From contig PAPB01000028.1 in assembly GCA_002708715.1 (NCBI GenBank), positions 1 to 64,000 on the forward strand: 64,000 bases of DNA, in the 5' to 3' direction. A model generated the notes under the pieces. It saw nothing but the letters and a program-made list of their open reading frames with translations, searched no databases and was not told the DNA's origin. The position numbers were made by a program, and so were the translations under genes. This DNA comes from Fidelibacterota bacterium (GTDB lineage: Bacteria > Fidelibacterota > Marinisomatia > Marinisomatales > UBA1611). Positions 46,575 to 56,723 of the stretch are shown piece after piece. Position 1 is the stretch's first letter. Each line of letters begins with the position of its first letter.

Positions 46575-47948
46575 CTATCCAATGATTGGATTTCCTGTTA
46601 AAATTGCAATCACTTCATTTGTTATAATAAAACCAACAACTAATGCTGAAATGATAAAAAGAGCCTTCACAAGATTTGGTTCAAGATTTTTATTTTTCAT
46701 ACCAGTAATCAATTCTTTTATAAAATCATTAACTCCCCATTTTAATAATATAAATAAAGCTGTGAGCATACCACCAATTGGCAACATATACTTAGATGAT
46801 AGATAATCTAAAAAGTCAAAAAAGGAAATATTGAAAATTGTATTAAAATCATTAAAACCACCCATTGACATTGAACAAAAAATTCCCACCAAAGTCACAA
46901 TTGATCCAAAAATAACAGTCGCTTTTTCTCGACTCCATTCTTTCTCATCTATAAAATATGCAGTAATAACTTCTAATATTGATATAGCCGATGTAAGTGC
47001 TGCCATAAACAACAAGAAAAAAAATAAAGATCCCCATAATATTCCACCCGCTATTTGAGGGAACATTGTTGGTAGTGCGACAAAAATTAACCCTGGACCT
47101 GAATCTGGATTAGCACCCAATGCAAATACCGTGGCAAAGATTGCCACTCCTGCCATTATTGCAATAAGAGTATCTAAAAGAATAACCCATAAAGCAGAAG
47201 ATAAAAGATTTTGATCTCTTTTTAGGTAGCTACCATAGGTAATCATTGTCCCCATTCCTAGACTTAATGTAAAAAATGCGTGTCCTAATGCTAAAACAAC
47301 ACTTGATGCATTTAAATCTCCAAATTTTGGTTTAAATAAAAACTCTAACGCCATAGACCCATTGGGAAGTGTTAAACCTCTAACCATTAATAATACCAGA
47401 ATAAATAAAATAGCTGGCATCATAATTTTAGCCCATTTTTCAATACCACCTTTAACACCTTTAATAATCACCATAATTGTTAGGGCCATAAAAGCGATTT
47501 GCCAAAATACAGGATTGATGGGATTTGAAATAAAAGATTTAAATTGCTGACCAGCCAATTCTGGATTTCCTGAAAAATCCATAAAACCGCCTGATAAAGA
47601 AAGCATTGCATATCTAAGTGTCCAACCACCAACAACACCATAGAAAGAGAGGATAACAAATGCAGCGCATACACCTAAAACACCCACAAATTTCCAATTT
47701 GTATTTGGAGCTAAAGTTTTAAATGCACCGACAGGACTTAATTGAGTTTTACGTCCTATTACAAATTCAGCTATTACAATTGGTAAACCGACTAATAAAA
47801 TACATAAAAGGTAAACCACTGTAAAAGCAGCCCCTCCATTTTCACCAGCCATATGCGGATATTTCCAAATATTCCCTAAACCAACTGCCGATCCCGATGC
47901 GGCTAGAATAAATCCAATTTTAGAGCCCCATTGCTCTCTATTTTTCAT
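46575..47948 (-). CDS. Sodium-dependent NSS-family (LeuT-like) transporter
   Basis: A 457-residue transporter with about twelve TM segments. The TM1 signature GFILAASGSAVGLGNIWKYP and the GENGGAAF segment mark the neurotransmitter:sodium symporter family, which co-transports amino acids or other small amines with Na+. An upstream in-frame ATG (47963) is disfavoured because GGAGGAG lies within it, 4-7 bases before ATG 47948. It overlaps the DUF5683 gene by 11 bp. The substrate is unknown. Confidence 0.93.
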   Translation of the reverse strand: MKNREQWGSKIGFILAASGSAVGLGNIWKYPHMAGENGGAAFTVVYLLCILLVGLPIVIAEFVIGRKTQLSPVGAFKTLAPNTNWKFVGVLGVCAAFVILSFYGVVGGWTLRYAMLSLSGGFMDFSGNPELAGQQFKSFISNPINPVFWQIAFMALTIMVIIKGVKGGIEKWAKIMMPAILFILVLLMVRGLTLPNGSMALEFLFKPKFGDLNASSVVLALGHAFFTLSLGMGTMITYGSYLKRDQNLLSSALWVILLDTLIAIMAGVAIFATVFALGANPDSGPGLIFVALPTMFPQIAGGILWGSLFFFLLFMAALTSAISILEVITAYFIDEKEWSREKATVIFGSIVTLVGIFCSMSMGGFNDFNTIFNISFFDFLDYLSSKYMLPIGGMLTALFILLKWGVNDFIKELITGMKNKNLEPNLVKALFIISALVVGFIITNEVIAILTGNPIIG

Positions 47949-48387
47949 ATACTCCTCCCTCATTATTTTCCTTATCTAAAGAACTATTCATCAGCGTGTC
48001 AAAGGAATTCAAATGTGCATCCACCACAGCATCAATCATAGAATAAACATATATGATGCCTATCCACCAAGCATATTTATTCCTTTTTTCTAGATATCTG
48101 TTTCGATTAAGTGGCAAGCTACTATCATAATTATTATAACTTTCTAAATTATTAGACCATGCAGATATAGCAGAAGCTTCTATTGCGATTATCATTGCTG
48201 ATTTCAACCATTTACCATTATAAGCCTGCCCCATACCTGGAATTAAAGAAAAGTAAAATGCTTTTTTAGGATCTTTTTGTTGATTCGTTTTATCATCATT
48301 TGCAACTGCAATATTCAACAATAAAATATATACTCCTATTTTAAGAAATATTATATACTTATCTGGACGCAATACACTCAATTTCAA
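47938..48387 (-). CDS. DUF5683-domain membrane protein
   Basis: A 149-residue protein. A hydrophobic N-terminus (about residues 13-30) is followed by KAFYFSLIPGMGQAYNGKW, the typical DUF5683 opening, and two further hydrophobic segments. The function of the family is unknown. The first listed codon is TTG and overlaps ridA by 29 bp; TTG codons at 48381 or 48372 are alternatives. The 3' end overlaps the transporter start. Confidence 0.75.
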   Translation of the reverse strand: MKLSVLRPDKYIIFLKIGVYILLLNIAVANDDKTNQQKDPKKAFYFSLIPGMGQAYNGKWLKSAMIIAIEASAISAWSNNLESYNNYDSSLPLNRNRYLEKRNKYAWWIGIIYVYSMIDAVVDAHLNSFDTLMNSSLDKENNEGGVYEK

Positions 48388-48739
48388 CCAATGCTCCGAG
48401 AGGCAACTTGGATACTTCTACAGTTGATCGTGCAGGAAATGTCACACTGCCAAAAAATTCTTTAAAAACATCATTCACAATTGAAAATTGATCCAGGTTA
48501 ATTAAAAATACTGTTAATTTTATTATATTACTCTTACTTAATCCTGCATCGCATAAAATTAAATCAATATTTTTCAAGACCTGTTTAATTTCAGATTCCA
48601 TGCCTCCTTCTACTAAAGTACCATTCACTGGATCAAGTCCTACTTGGCCACTAGTGAAAATAAAATTATTAATTTCAATTGCCTGGTTATATGTTCCAAC
48701 GGCTTTTGGTGCGTTAGGAGTATGAACTACTTTTTTCAT
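48359..48739 (-). CDS. ridA: RidA family imine/enamine deaminase
   Basis: A 126-residue YjgF/RidA protein. AVGTYNQAIEINNFIFTSGQ and the C-terminal FPARSTVEVSKLPLGALVEIE carry the conserved Arg and Glu of the active site (each a short family motif). RidA hydrolyses reactive 2-aminoacrylate formed by PLP enzymes. It is 5 bp after the DUF296 gene. Confidence 0.95.
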   Translation of the reverse strand: MKKVVHTPNAPKAVGTYNQAIEINNFIFTSGQVGLDPVNGTLVEGGMESEIKQVLKNIDLILCDAGLSKSNIIKLTVFLINLDQFSIVNDVFKEFFGSVTFPARSTVEVSKLPLGALVEIECIASR

Positions 48740-48744
48740 TATTT

Positions 48745-49176
48745 TCAGAATCTATTATCGAGACAGATACAAGGTAATCCAACTTCCTCATTTAATTCAC
48801 GGTAACCATCTCCATCAAATTTTCTTAAAAAAAATTCACCTACAGCTGCTACCGTAGTCTCAAACAAATGTCCACCTAAGGTTTTCATTTCATGATTAGA
48901 TAAAACCACATGAGCATGCACAAAAGATTTGTCATCTTTTAATGTGACATTACCTTCAAAACTTACCAACTCAAGTACTCCTAAAAACTCTTTTTTTATA
49001 TAGGTCTTTGCAACAATATCATATGCACCTATTTCAGTCTGTTTTACAGCTCCTATGCCAGAGATCTTTCCATTCTTAATACCTTGAGAATTACAAAATT
49101 TTGTAATTGTATCCATCACTTTCTCATTTTTTTCAACATAAATAAAATAATCTTCACCTATTTGTTTATATTGCAT
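48745..49176 (-). CDS. DUF296/PPC-domain protein
   Basis: A 143-residue protein matching the plant-and-prokaryote-conserved (PPC/DUF296) domain: GKISGIGAVKQTEIGAYD, FEGNVTL, HAHVVLS and GGHLFETTVAA. The His residues of the HAH and GGH motifs are often metal ligands. In plants this fold occurs with AT-hooks; here it stands alone. The biochemical function is unknown. It directly follows alaS. Confidence 0.9.
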   Translation of the reverse strand: MQYKQIGEDYFIYVEKNEKVMDTITKFCNSQGIKNGKISGIGAVKQTEIGAYDIVAKTYIKKEFLGVLELVSFEGNVTLKDDKSFVHAHVVLSNHEMKTLGGHLFETTVAAVGEFFLRKFDGDGYRELNEEVGLPCICLDNRF

Positions 49177-51759
49177 CTATATTTCCTTTAAAATATTCAT
49201 AATCATATTCTTTGTCTTTCCCATCGCTTTGACTAGTAAATCATTGTTTTTTCCCCCAGCTGTTGCCATATGGGGTTTTCCTCCTCCTCCACCTTCCATA
49301 AATACACCAATTTTCTTTGCTAACTCACCCGCAAGTATACCACTTTTATTAAGTTGTTTAGTTACTATAACCAATGCCATGGGTTTCTCTTTTCCTTTTG
49401 AAAAAAGAGCGACAATACCACTTGCAATTCTATTAAAAACCTGATCTCCAATTGATTTAAGTTCATCCATACTGTCAACAGCTACTTCCTTTACAACGTA
49501 TATATTGTCTTCAATACGTTCTAAATTACTTAGAATTTCAGAGTCTAAATTAGGACGTGATCTATTTTTTAGTTTTTTTTCTAATTCTTTCTTTTCATTA
49601 ATTAAATTATTTACTCTATCAATAATCTCTAAAGTGGAAACATTAAATTGCCTTTGAAGACCATTTAAAATCAGAGCATTATCTTGAACTTCCCTTAAAG
49701 CTGAATCACCAGTTAAAGCAACAATCCTTCTTACCCCTGATGACAATGATGACTCCTCTATAATTTTAAAAAGTCCTATATCACCAGTTCGTACCACATG
49801 AGTTCCCCCACATAGTTCCATTGAATAATCACTTACTTTTACAACACGTACCGTGTCCCCATATTTTTCACCAAACAGCGCTTCAGCACCTTGGCCTTTT
49901 GCCTCATCAAATTTTTGAATGGATACATCTAATTCAACATTAGAAATAATCTGATTATTAACTAATCTTTCAATTTCCTTTATTTGATCCTCTGTAATTT
50001 TTTCAAAGTGAGTTAAATCAAACCTAAGATAATCAGGATGCACTAGGGATCCAGCCTGATTAACATGTTCCCCTAGAATAATTTTTAGAGCCTTATGCAT
50101 CAGATGTGTAGCTGTATGGTTCCTCTTAATAGAGTCTCTTCGGGCTACATCAACCTTACAATGAACTGCAGCATTGCCTACATTTATTTTACCAGTACAA
50201 ATATGAATTATGGATTCATTTTCTTTTTTTACATCTAGTACTTCAAGAGTTACATCATTCCCAATAATAGAGCCTGTATCACCTATCTGGCCACCTGATT
50301 CAGCATAAAACGGAGTCTGATCCAAAATCACATAAACTTTTTTTTCAGATCCTACAGCATATCTTATAATTTTCGATTCGCTATTTACACTATCATAACC
50401 AATAAACTGTGAATCATATCCATCGGAGACATCTAGCCAATTCAATTCATCTGTGGATACTTTAAACTTACCTGACGCCTTTGCTTTTTCCTTTTGCCTT
50501 CGCATAGATTCATTAAAAATTTTTTCATTAACGACAAGATTATTTTCTTTTGCCATAAGTTGAGTCAAATCAAGAGGAAACCCATACGTATCATATAATT
50601 TAAAGGCATCTTCACCACTGATTTCTGATCCTTTTATTCCAGAAATAATTTTCTTAAAATGATTTAAACCTCGATCCAATGTATGGTTAAAAGATTCTTC
50701 TTCTGACCTAATGACATTTTCAATATGAGTTTGCTTATCGATAACCTCGGGAAAGATCTCTCCCATTATTTCACCGACTACTGGAACCAACTTAAACATA
50801 AATGGCTCTTCAAAGCCTAGGCTTTTCCCAAATCTTGCGGCTCTTCGTAAAATTCTTCTCAGAACATATCCTCTGCCATCATTAGATGGTAGTGCTCCAT
50901 CTGCTATAGAAAAACATAACATTCTAATATGATCGGCAATAACACGATGAGGAATAGGGTCGCGATCGTATGATGAATTTGCCCATTCTTGAATTGCATA
51001 AATAATTGGTTGGAAGAGATCCGTATCATAGTTACTCGTTTTATCTTGCAACACAGCAGCAATCCTTTCTAAACCCGCTCCTGTATCCACATGCTTTGAG
51101 GGTAATTCTACAAGTGATCCATCTTCAAGTCGATTATTCTGTATAAAAACTAAGTTCCAAAGTTCCCAGTATTCATCAGAAGAATTCACACCAGAGGCAT
51201 TTTGCGACTCTGGACTATTGCCTATATAATAGTGGATTTCTGAACAAGGTCCACATGGTCCAGTCTCACCCATTTCCCAAAAATTATCTTTTTTTCCACA
51301 ACGGATTACACGCTCAGGTTTAATATCTGTAACCTCTGTCCATAACTGAAAAGCTTCATCATCATCTTTATAAACTGTGGCCCAAAGACGGTCTCTATCT
51401 AATCCCCAATTATTAGTAAAAAGTTCCCATGCCCATTCAATCGCTTCTTTTTTATAATAATCACCAAAAGACCAATTACCAAGCATTTCAAAAAATGTAT
51501 GATGAAAAGTATCAACACCCACCTCCTCTAGATCATTATGTTTACCAGATACGCGAATACATTTTTGACTATTTACTGATCGTAAATGCTCGGGCTGTAT
51601 TTGATCTAAAAAGATTGGCTTAAACTGATTCATACCCGCATTTGTAAAGAGGAGAGTCGGGTCATCAATTGGGACGACTGGCGAACTGCGTATAAAACTG
51701 TGATCTTTTTCTTTAAAAAATTCTAAAAAAGAATTACGAATTTCTTTTGAAGTTTTCAT
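49177..51759 (-). CDS. alaS: Alanyl-tRNA synthetase
   Basis: An 860-residue enzyme of normal AlaS length. The class II catalytic core begins with SFLEFFKEKDHSFIRSSPV and includes FTNAGMNQFKPIF and DTGAGLERI. The editing domain has NHTATHLMHKAL and SMELCGGTHV; the C-terminal domain ends with EGGGGGKPHMATAGG. It charges tRNA-Ala and clears mischarged Ser or Gly. Its ATG overlaps the stop of the upstream outer-membrane protein gene by one base. Confidence 0.98.
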   Translation of the reverse strand: MKTSKEIRNSFLEFFKEKDHSFIRSSPVVPIDDPTLLFTNAGMNQFKPIFLDQIQPEHLRSVNSQKCIRVSGKHNDLEEVGVDTFHHTFFEMLGNWSFGDYYKKEAIEWAWELFTNNWGLDRDRLWATVYKDDDEAFQLWTEVTDIKPERVIRCGKKDNFWEMGETGPCGPCSEIHYYIGNSPESQNASGVNSSDEYWELWNLVFIQNNRLEDGSLVELPSKHVDTGAGLERIAAVLQDKTSNYDTDLFQPIIYAIQEWANSSYDRDPIPHRVIADHIRMLCFSIADGALPSNDGRGYVLRRILRRAARFGKSLGFEEPFMFKLVPVVGEIMGEIFPEVIDKQTHIENVIRSEEESFNHTLDRGLNHFKKIISGIKGSEISGEDAFKLYDTYGFPLDLTQLMAKENNLVVNEKIFNESMRRQKEKAKASGKFKVSTDELNWLDVSDGYDSQFIGYDSVNSESKIIRYAVGSEKKVYVILDQTPFYAESGGQIGDTGSIIGNDVTLEVLDVKKENESIIHICTGKINVGNAAVHCKVDVARRDSIKRNHTATHLMHKALKIILGEHVNQAGSLVHPDYLRFDLTHFEKITEDQIKEIERLVNNQIISNVELDVSIQKFDEAKGQGAEALFGEKYGDTVRVVKVSDYSMELCGGTHVVRTGDIGLFKIIEESSLSSGVRRIVALTGDSALREVQDNALILNGLQRQFNVSTLEIIDRVNNLINEKKELEKKLKNRSRPNLDSEILSNLERIEDNIYVVKEVAVDSMDELKSIGDQVFNRIASGIVALFSKGKEKPMALVIVTKQLNKSGILAGELAKKIGVFMEGGGGGKPHMATAGGKNNDLLVKAMGKTKNMIMNILKEI

Positions 51760-53339
51760 TAGAACGAGAAACTGGTTTCAATACTAGTCATATTAATCAT
51801 TTCACCTTCACCATCCACTTTACCGTCACCGTTGAGATCTTTGAATGTCCTTCTAAATACATAGTTCAATACCATTCCATTCCCCAAATTAAGGCCAATA
51901 TTATAGCCAGTGATAGTAGACTCGGAATATTCAAAATCAAAAGGATTTGGGACATTTCTTTGTTGATAAAACCATGTCGCTTTTTCAATTTTGCTTATTG
52001 ATTTTTTTAATTTTAAAACTGAAGTAAAACTTTGATTAGAAGATTTTTGAAAACCATTCTGTTTATCATACATCTCACCATTTAAACTCTGGAAAGTCAT
52101 TCCAGCATCAAACAGCTTACCTAAATCTAGGCTAAGTGAAGAGAAAAATCCATTCTGCTTACCATAGACACCTAACTTTTTAGATTTTGTGATTATTATT
52201 CCTTGGTTTCCTGATATACTCTGAAAAGTTGCTCTCTCTATTTCATAGGATCGATCAAAATAACCAAATTCAAATTTACCTTTTGGAACCATTCGAAATT
52301 CAAAATTAAACTTTGCTGGACCAAACCCAGCACCCAATCCAAGGGGGATTAAACCATACCCTGCATCTTCGATTTGCCCATCAGGATTTTTAGTTTTACC
52401 CAGTAGCGCTGCATATTGAGCATAAAAATGTATTGTTACAGGGCCCTCTTTTAGTATCGGAATCCCAGCATCGAGTGCAAATGCATGAAAAGACTCAGTT
52501 GTCTTATTTATATTAATTGGATCAACTTTGGTCACAATAGAATCATCTAAGACTATTATAGTATCCATATCCCATCCTGGGATATTACCATCAAGTGTAT
52601 CCGTGATCCCATCACCATCAACATCCCACTCATTATCCATATTATCAGCTAAACCATCACCATCGGTATCTAACCAATACAATTTATCTTCAGGGAAATC
52701 ATCAACAAGATCAGGAATGCCATCTCCATCCTTATCACGAAGACCTAAGTATTGATTCCTATCACCTACCCAAGATATACCTAGATTAAAACCATAGGGA
52801 ACAGGTGCCGAAACTCTCAAACCAGTAAGACCAAAGTTTTCTTTAAAATCATTTGTAAAAGCATGAATATTAGTTCCAAATGCATTAGTCTTGAACTCCA
52901 TACCTACTTTTCTAACCTGAGGGTATAGAAGAGTATTGCTATAGTTATTTAATAGAATACCATAGCCCATAGATACATTATCTAATGCGCCAATCCTAAA
53001 ATAGTTGTTATCCCAACGATTTCCATATCTTATATAGTATATTTTATCAATAAGTGTATTTTTTACTTTTTCACCTGACGAAAAATCCCATCCATCATCA
53101 TATATATTACCATCCTGGTCAATATAGAGCACCATGTCAAATGCAACTGCTAACTTGCCAAAAGGTAGAACGGGCCTAAGTGCAATTTGATTCCAAATTT
53201 TCCCATCAATCGTAACAGCACCAAATGCACCTTGTAGTGATTTATTCTGGGAATCTATATCTATATCTATATCGTCTGATTGGGGTAGTAAAATGTTTAC
53301 AGCAAAAAAGATACTGATTATTATGGATTTAAATATCAT
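51759..53339 (-). CDS. Outer-membrane beta-barrel-like protein with TSP3-type calcium repeats
   Basis: A 526-residue protein with a signal peptide (about residues 1-20). A DIDIDID stretch follows, encoded by a short hexanucleotide repeat. The body has alternating beta-strand patterns and ends in Phe (SIETSFSF), as outer-membrane barrels often do. Three DxDGDG repeats (about residues 200-245) and a later DLNGDGKVDGEGE are calcium-binding type. It is the first gene of the run that continues through alaS to guaB. The ligand or transport role is unknown. Confidence 0.7.
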   Translation of the reverse strand: MIFKSIIISIFFAVNILLPQSDDIDIDIDSQNKSLQGAFGAVTIDGKIWNQIALRPVLPFGKLAVAFDMVLYIDQDGNIYDDGWDFSSGEKVKNTLIDKIYYIRYGNRWDNNYFRIGALDNVSMGYGILLNNYSNTLLYPQVRKVGMEFKTNAFGTNIHAFTNDFKENFGLTGLRVSAPVPYGFNLGISWVGDRNQYLGLRDKDGDGIPDLVDDFPEDKLYWLDTDGDGLADNMDNEWDVDGDGITDTLDGNIPGWDMDTIIVLDDSIVTKVDPININKTTESFHAFALDAGIPILKEGPVTIHFYAQYAALLGKTKNPDGQIEDAGYGLIPLGLGAGFGPAKFNFEFRMVPKGKFEFGYFDRSYEIERATFQSISGNQGIIITKSKKLGVYGKQNGFFSSLSLDLGKLFDAGMTFQSLNGEMYDKQNGFQKSSNQSFTSVLKLKKSISKIEKATWFYQQRNVPNPFDFEYSESTITGYNIGLNLGNGMVLNYVFRRTFKDLNGDGKVDGEGEMINMTSIETSFSF

Positions 53340-53498
53340 TTATTTACATATTAGGTTTCATAAAATTAGGGTTCGTCTTTAAACTGGACAAAGGGTAATT
53401 AAGCATATCATAATTTTCTTATATTCAATAAAATTAGGTATTCAATTTTTAAACTATCTAATAGTAGTAAGTGTTTGTGACAAAAAAATAATTAATAG

Positions 53499-54104
53499 AT
53501 GCTATATAAGTTAATCTTTAACCTTTTGCTTATCTGCTGTACCGCAGGATACTCTAAAGGATACCATTTAAATTCTATTCAAATTGTTTCTAAATCCAAT
53601 GGAATTATTGTTTCGCTTAAAACCGATTCACTTCCAAACGAAAACAATATATCCGCATGGCAAGCAAATTCAGGTTGGTTCTACATTACTCTTTATGAAG
53701 GCAAATTACATCAGACAAAAAAACTAGAAAAAGAGATTGATAATGATATCATTGATTTCCAAATAATCGAAACAAAAGAATCTCTTCAAATTGGTTTAAA
53801 AGTTAAAGAACCAATTGAAAATTTTGATTTTAGCTTCTCTGATAAAAAAAGCACTATTGTTGCCTCACTACATTACTCAACCACATATTTTGCACAAATG
53901 AAGTCTGAGAATATGAACAATAAAATAAGGAGAAATAAAGGTATACCTTATGGGATTCGAACATGGCTAAATATAACTGGAACTGGCCTAATCATTTCTG
54001 GAATAGTAGAAAATGAAAGTAATTCTACTAATCAAAAAACAATTTCAGGACTTACTATTCTTGTCACAACATTTTTATTGGATAAAATTTTAAAGGATTT
54101 TTAA
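53499..54104 (+). CDS. Secreted or membrane-anchored AMIN-like protein
   Basis: A 201-residue protein with a signal peptide (about residues 1-19). Residues about 25-125 look like an AMIN-type beta domain (SNGIIVSLKTDS, GWFYITLYEG, FDFSFSDKKSTIVASL), which often binds cell-wall or secretin components. Near the C-terminus there are two short hydrophobic segments. The assignment is tentative. The stop overlaps the ATG of a tiny membrane-protein gene. Confidence 0.55.
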   Translation: MLYKLIFNLLLICCTAGYSKGYHLNSIQIVSKSNGIIVSLKTDSLPNENNISAWQANSGWFYITLYEGKLHQTKKLEKEIDNDIIDFQIIETKESLQIGLKVKEPIENFDFSFSDKKSTIVASLHYSTTYFAQMKSENMNNKIRRNKGIPYGIRTWLNITGTGLIISGIVENESNSTNQKTISGLTILVTTFLLDKILKDF

Positions 54105-54211
54105 TGAGTTACATGCTATTTTTTTCAATATTTTGGGCCATAGCGTTTATATGTATGGGACTATATTTGCGTTTAAAATATAAAAAGAAATTTGATGAAC
54201 TTGATAATTAG
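54104..54211 (+). CDS. 35-residue single-pass membrane protein (CcmD-like size and topology)
   Basis: ATG at 54104 overlaps the previous stop (TAATG) and the frame ends with TAG at 54209-54211. The product has a hydrophobic segment (about residues 4-22) followed by a basic KYKKKFDEL tail. Its size and layout resemble CcmD-type heme-exporter proteins, but no ccm genes are near and the match is only of type. It overlaps the next gene by 17 bp, which favours real, coupled translation. Confidence 0.5.
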   Translation: MSYMLFFSIFWAIAFICMGLYLRLKYKKKFDELDN

Positions 54212-55844
54212 CTTTCTTCTTTTTGGGCTCTTAGAGGCATCTAGCTATGAAAAATATATCTCTACTAAGCAATCATATAGTTTATTATTAAATGCTACCG
54301 AACGTATACATGCTACTCCACACATCACTAACCTGGTAAGAAATGGTTCAGATAATATAGATATATATAATCCAAGCAAATTAAAACAATTGGGATTAAA
54401 AATTGAAGATTTGCATATCGTTTCCGCAGAACCAAATAATCTAGATGAATTTTATGATACTGAACATTTTAGAATTTATTTTACTACACAAGGAGATAGT
54501 GCTGTAGAGGATATGAATTATGTATATAATATGGCTCAAGTTTATGAGACTGTATACTCCTTCTTTATTGATTCATTAGGGTATAACCCTCCAGTAGTAG
54601 ATCCTAATGTAAATCATAATCTTTATGAGATCTATATTGAGAGACTTCCTTCTTACTATTTTGGGATCACATACACAAAGAATACTAACGTTGCAAACTC
54701 TGCATGTGCAAGCTTTATAAAAATGCGTAATAACTATACTGGCTCACAATTCAGTGATCATACCGAACTTGAGAATATACAAGTCACGGCAGTCCATGAA
54801 TTTTTTCATGCGATACAATTTAGCTATAATTGTTATGAAAGAATATGGTTCATGGAAGCAACTGCAGTATGGAGCGAGGATGAGCTTTATAATGATATTA
54901 ATGATCTATATCGTTATATACCATCGTGGTTTTCTAATACTAATAAAGCAATTGATGATGAAAGTAGTCACATGTACGGATCATTTATTTATTTCCAATA
55001 TATTGATGAACACTTAGGGGGACCTGGAACAATAAAATCATGTTGGGAGCAATCACAAGAAATGGCAAGCCCGATTCATGATAAAAGCATCGATGCTATT
55101 AATGCTGCATTGGTTAATCATGGATCATCTTTTGAAGACGCATATCTAAGAATGAGAATAGCAAATAGAATAATGAATTCTAATGCAGGCATTTATTCCT
55201 ATGATGAAGCAGATGGATATTTATCTGTAGGGAGTTATCCTTTAAGTGAAGATATTTTCTTTCAGGAAGGCATTAGTAAAACAGAGGGATACCAAGGCCT
55301 TGATCTTTATGAAAGCAAATACTATAGCATCTATTCTTCTAGTCCCATCAATATAGAGATGTCTCCCTATGATGAAAAGTTATCCATGATATCGATTGTT
55401 AAATATATTAATCAAGAAGTATGGTCTGTAAGATCCGGTAATACAATCAATATTGATACAGATATAGATATTGATTGGATCTCAATTATTATTTCAGCAT
55501 TAGATTATAATGGAAATAACTGGGATTACATATTAAACCTAAATGATGGCTACTCTGAGGATTTTACTTTATATCATCCATATCCTAATCCATCTTTTGG
55601 CAAACCAATTACAATTGATATGCAAATAATTAATTCACAGACTATATCTACTACTATTTATAATATTTTAGGAAAAACGGTTTGGAATACAACAAAACAA
55701 TATACAGAACCAGGATTTACTAGATTAATATGGGATGGCCAAAATAATAATGGCGCAAGAGTTGCAAACGGGTTATATATTGTAAAAGCTGAAGGATTGA
55801 AAAAAAATATGATCTATAAGATAATTTACCTAAAAGAAGAATAA
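54195..55844 (+). CDS. Secreted HExxH metalloprotease with C-terminal sorting domain
   Basis: A 549-residue protein from ATG 54195 (a TTG lies one codon upstream). A signal peptide (about residues 1-15) is followed by a metalloprotease domain with HEFFHAIQF (His201-Glu202-His205) and the downstream WFMEATAVWSEDELY, as in the MXAN_6640-like family. The final 90 residues are a T9SS/FlgD-like sorting domain (YHPYPNPSFGKPITIDMQI and NGLYIVKAEG). It should be exported and attached to or released from the outer surface. It converges with a lipoprotein gene 7 bp away. Confidence 0.85.
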   Translation: MNLIISFLLFGLLEASSYEKYISTKQSYSLLLNATERIHATPHITNLVRNGSDNIDIYNPSKLKQLGLKIEDLHIVSAEPNNLDEFYDTEHFRIYFTTQGDSAVEDMNYVYNMAQVYETVYSFFIDSLGYNPPVVDPNVNHNLYEIYIERLPSYYFGITYTKNTNVANSACASFIKMRNNYTGSQFSDHTELENIQVTAVHEFFHAIQFSYNCYERIWFMEATAVWSEDELYNDINDLYRYIPSWFSNTNKAIDDESSHMYGSFIYFQYIDEHLGGPGTIKSCWEQSQEMASPIHDKSIDAINAALVNHGSSFEDAYLRMRIANRIMNSNAGIYSYDEADGYLSVGSYPLSEDIFFQEGISKTEGYQGLDLYESKYYSIYSSSPINIEMSPYDEKLSMISIVKYINQEVWSVRSGNTINIDTDIDIDWISIIISALDYNGNNWDYILNLNDGYSEDFTLYHPYPNPSFGKPITIDMQIINSQTISTTIYNILGKTVWNTTKQYTEPGFTRLIWDGQNNNGARVANGLYIVKAEGLKKNMIYKIIYLKEE

Positions 55845-55851
55845 TAGGTGA

Positions 55852-56721
55852 TTATATTGATTCAGACACTTTTCTAATTTCTTTAAGGATCTCCATATAT
55901 TCTTTCTTACCATTTTTATAACGCTTGACAAATTGGGGAGGCATTTGCTTTTTAGGGATTAACACTACAGTTCCTCCCAACTCCTTACTTGCGATACTCT
56001 CTATATTTAATAAAAATTTCTCAAAGGATTCTAACTTTACTCTGTAGGACTCGAAAGTTTTCGAAACTTCTATTATCCTATTTGAATATAATGATCCAGG
56101 TTCAATAAATAGAGCGTGATTTAGTTTTTCATTAAAACGATCTATGTTTTCTTTTTCAAGTTTTCTTCTATATTGTAATTCATAGATTGATTGTTTGAGT
56201 GGTTTACACTCATCCTCAATATACATCAAGATTTGTTTAGTAGACTTAAATGCTTTTTTAAGTTTCTTAATATTTTTATAATAGTCACCTTGTTGATCTT
56301 TAATGCTTTCCCTTTTAGACTGAATTAAAAATCTATAACTGACAGTAGTATCCTTCGGCACATCATCTAGACTATCAGACCCTGTTTTTTTCATTCTTCT
56401 TACCAATGAATATATATCTTTATAAAGACTATCAATATTACTCACACTTAATTTTATTGACTCATAAGGAGAATCAAGTTTCTCATAAATACGAAAATCT
56501 TTTTTTAAATAATATTTTAATTGAGGCCGCATGATTTTGTTTAAATCTTTCATTTCTTTTTTTACTTTAAGACGCCACTCTTTGGTATCTAATATTCGGA
56601 CATCTAGAGATTGGATATCATTAAACTTAAATGGTTTTGTTTTCCCCAAACAGTTCATAAAAAAAAATAGGATTCCTACTAACGTAAAAATCCTAAAATT
56701 AATTAAAAATTGTTTTATCAA
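55852..56721 (-). CDS. Coiled-coil lipoprotein of unknown function
   Basis: A 289-residue protein with a TTG start. The lipobox is FFFMNC (Cys24). The mature part is mainly charged, long helices, probably coiled coil (about residues 50-230), and ends in a Lys-rich region. I do not recognise the family. It lies 2 bp after the glutaredoxin gene and 7 bp from the converging metalloprotease gene. Confidence 0.7.
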   Translation of the reverse strand: MIKQFLINFRIFTLVGILFFFMNCLGKTKPFKFNDIQSLDVRILDTKEWRLKVKKEMKDLNKIMRPQLKYYLKKDFRIYEKLDSPYESIKLSVSNIDSLYKDIYSLVRRMKKTGSDSLDDVPKDTTVSYRFLIQSKRESIKDQQGDYYKNIKKLKKAFKSTKQILMYIEDECKPLKQSIYELQYRRKLEKENIDRFNEKLNHALFIEPGSLYSNRIIEVSKTFESYRVKLESFEKFLLNIESIASKELGGTVVLIPKKQMPPQFVKRYKNGKKEYMEILKEIRKVSESI

Positions 56722-56723
56722 TC

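Noticed and set aside
53253-53276. Hexanucleotide TATATC repeat as a phase-variation tract
   Set aside because: Only about three copies and the unit is a multiple of three, so length changes would not shift the frame; it simply encodes an Asp-Ile run.
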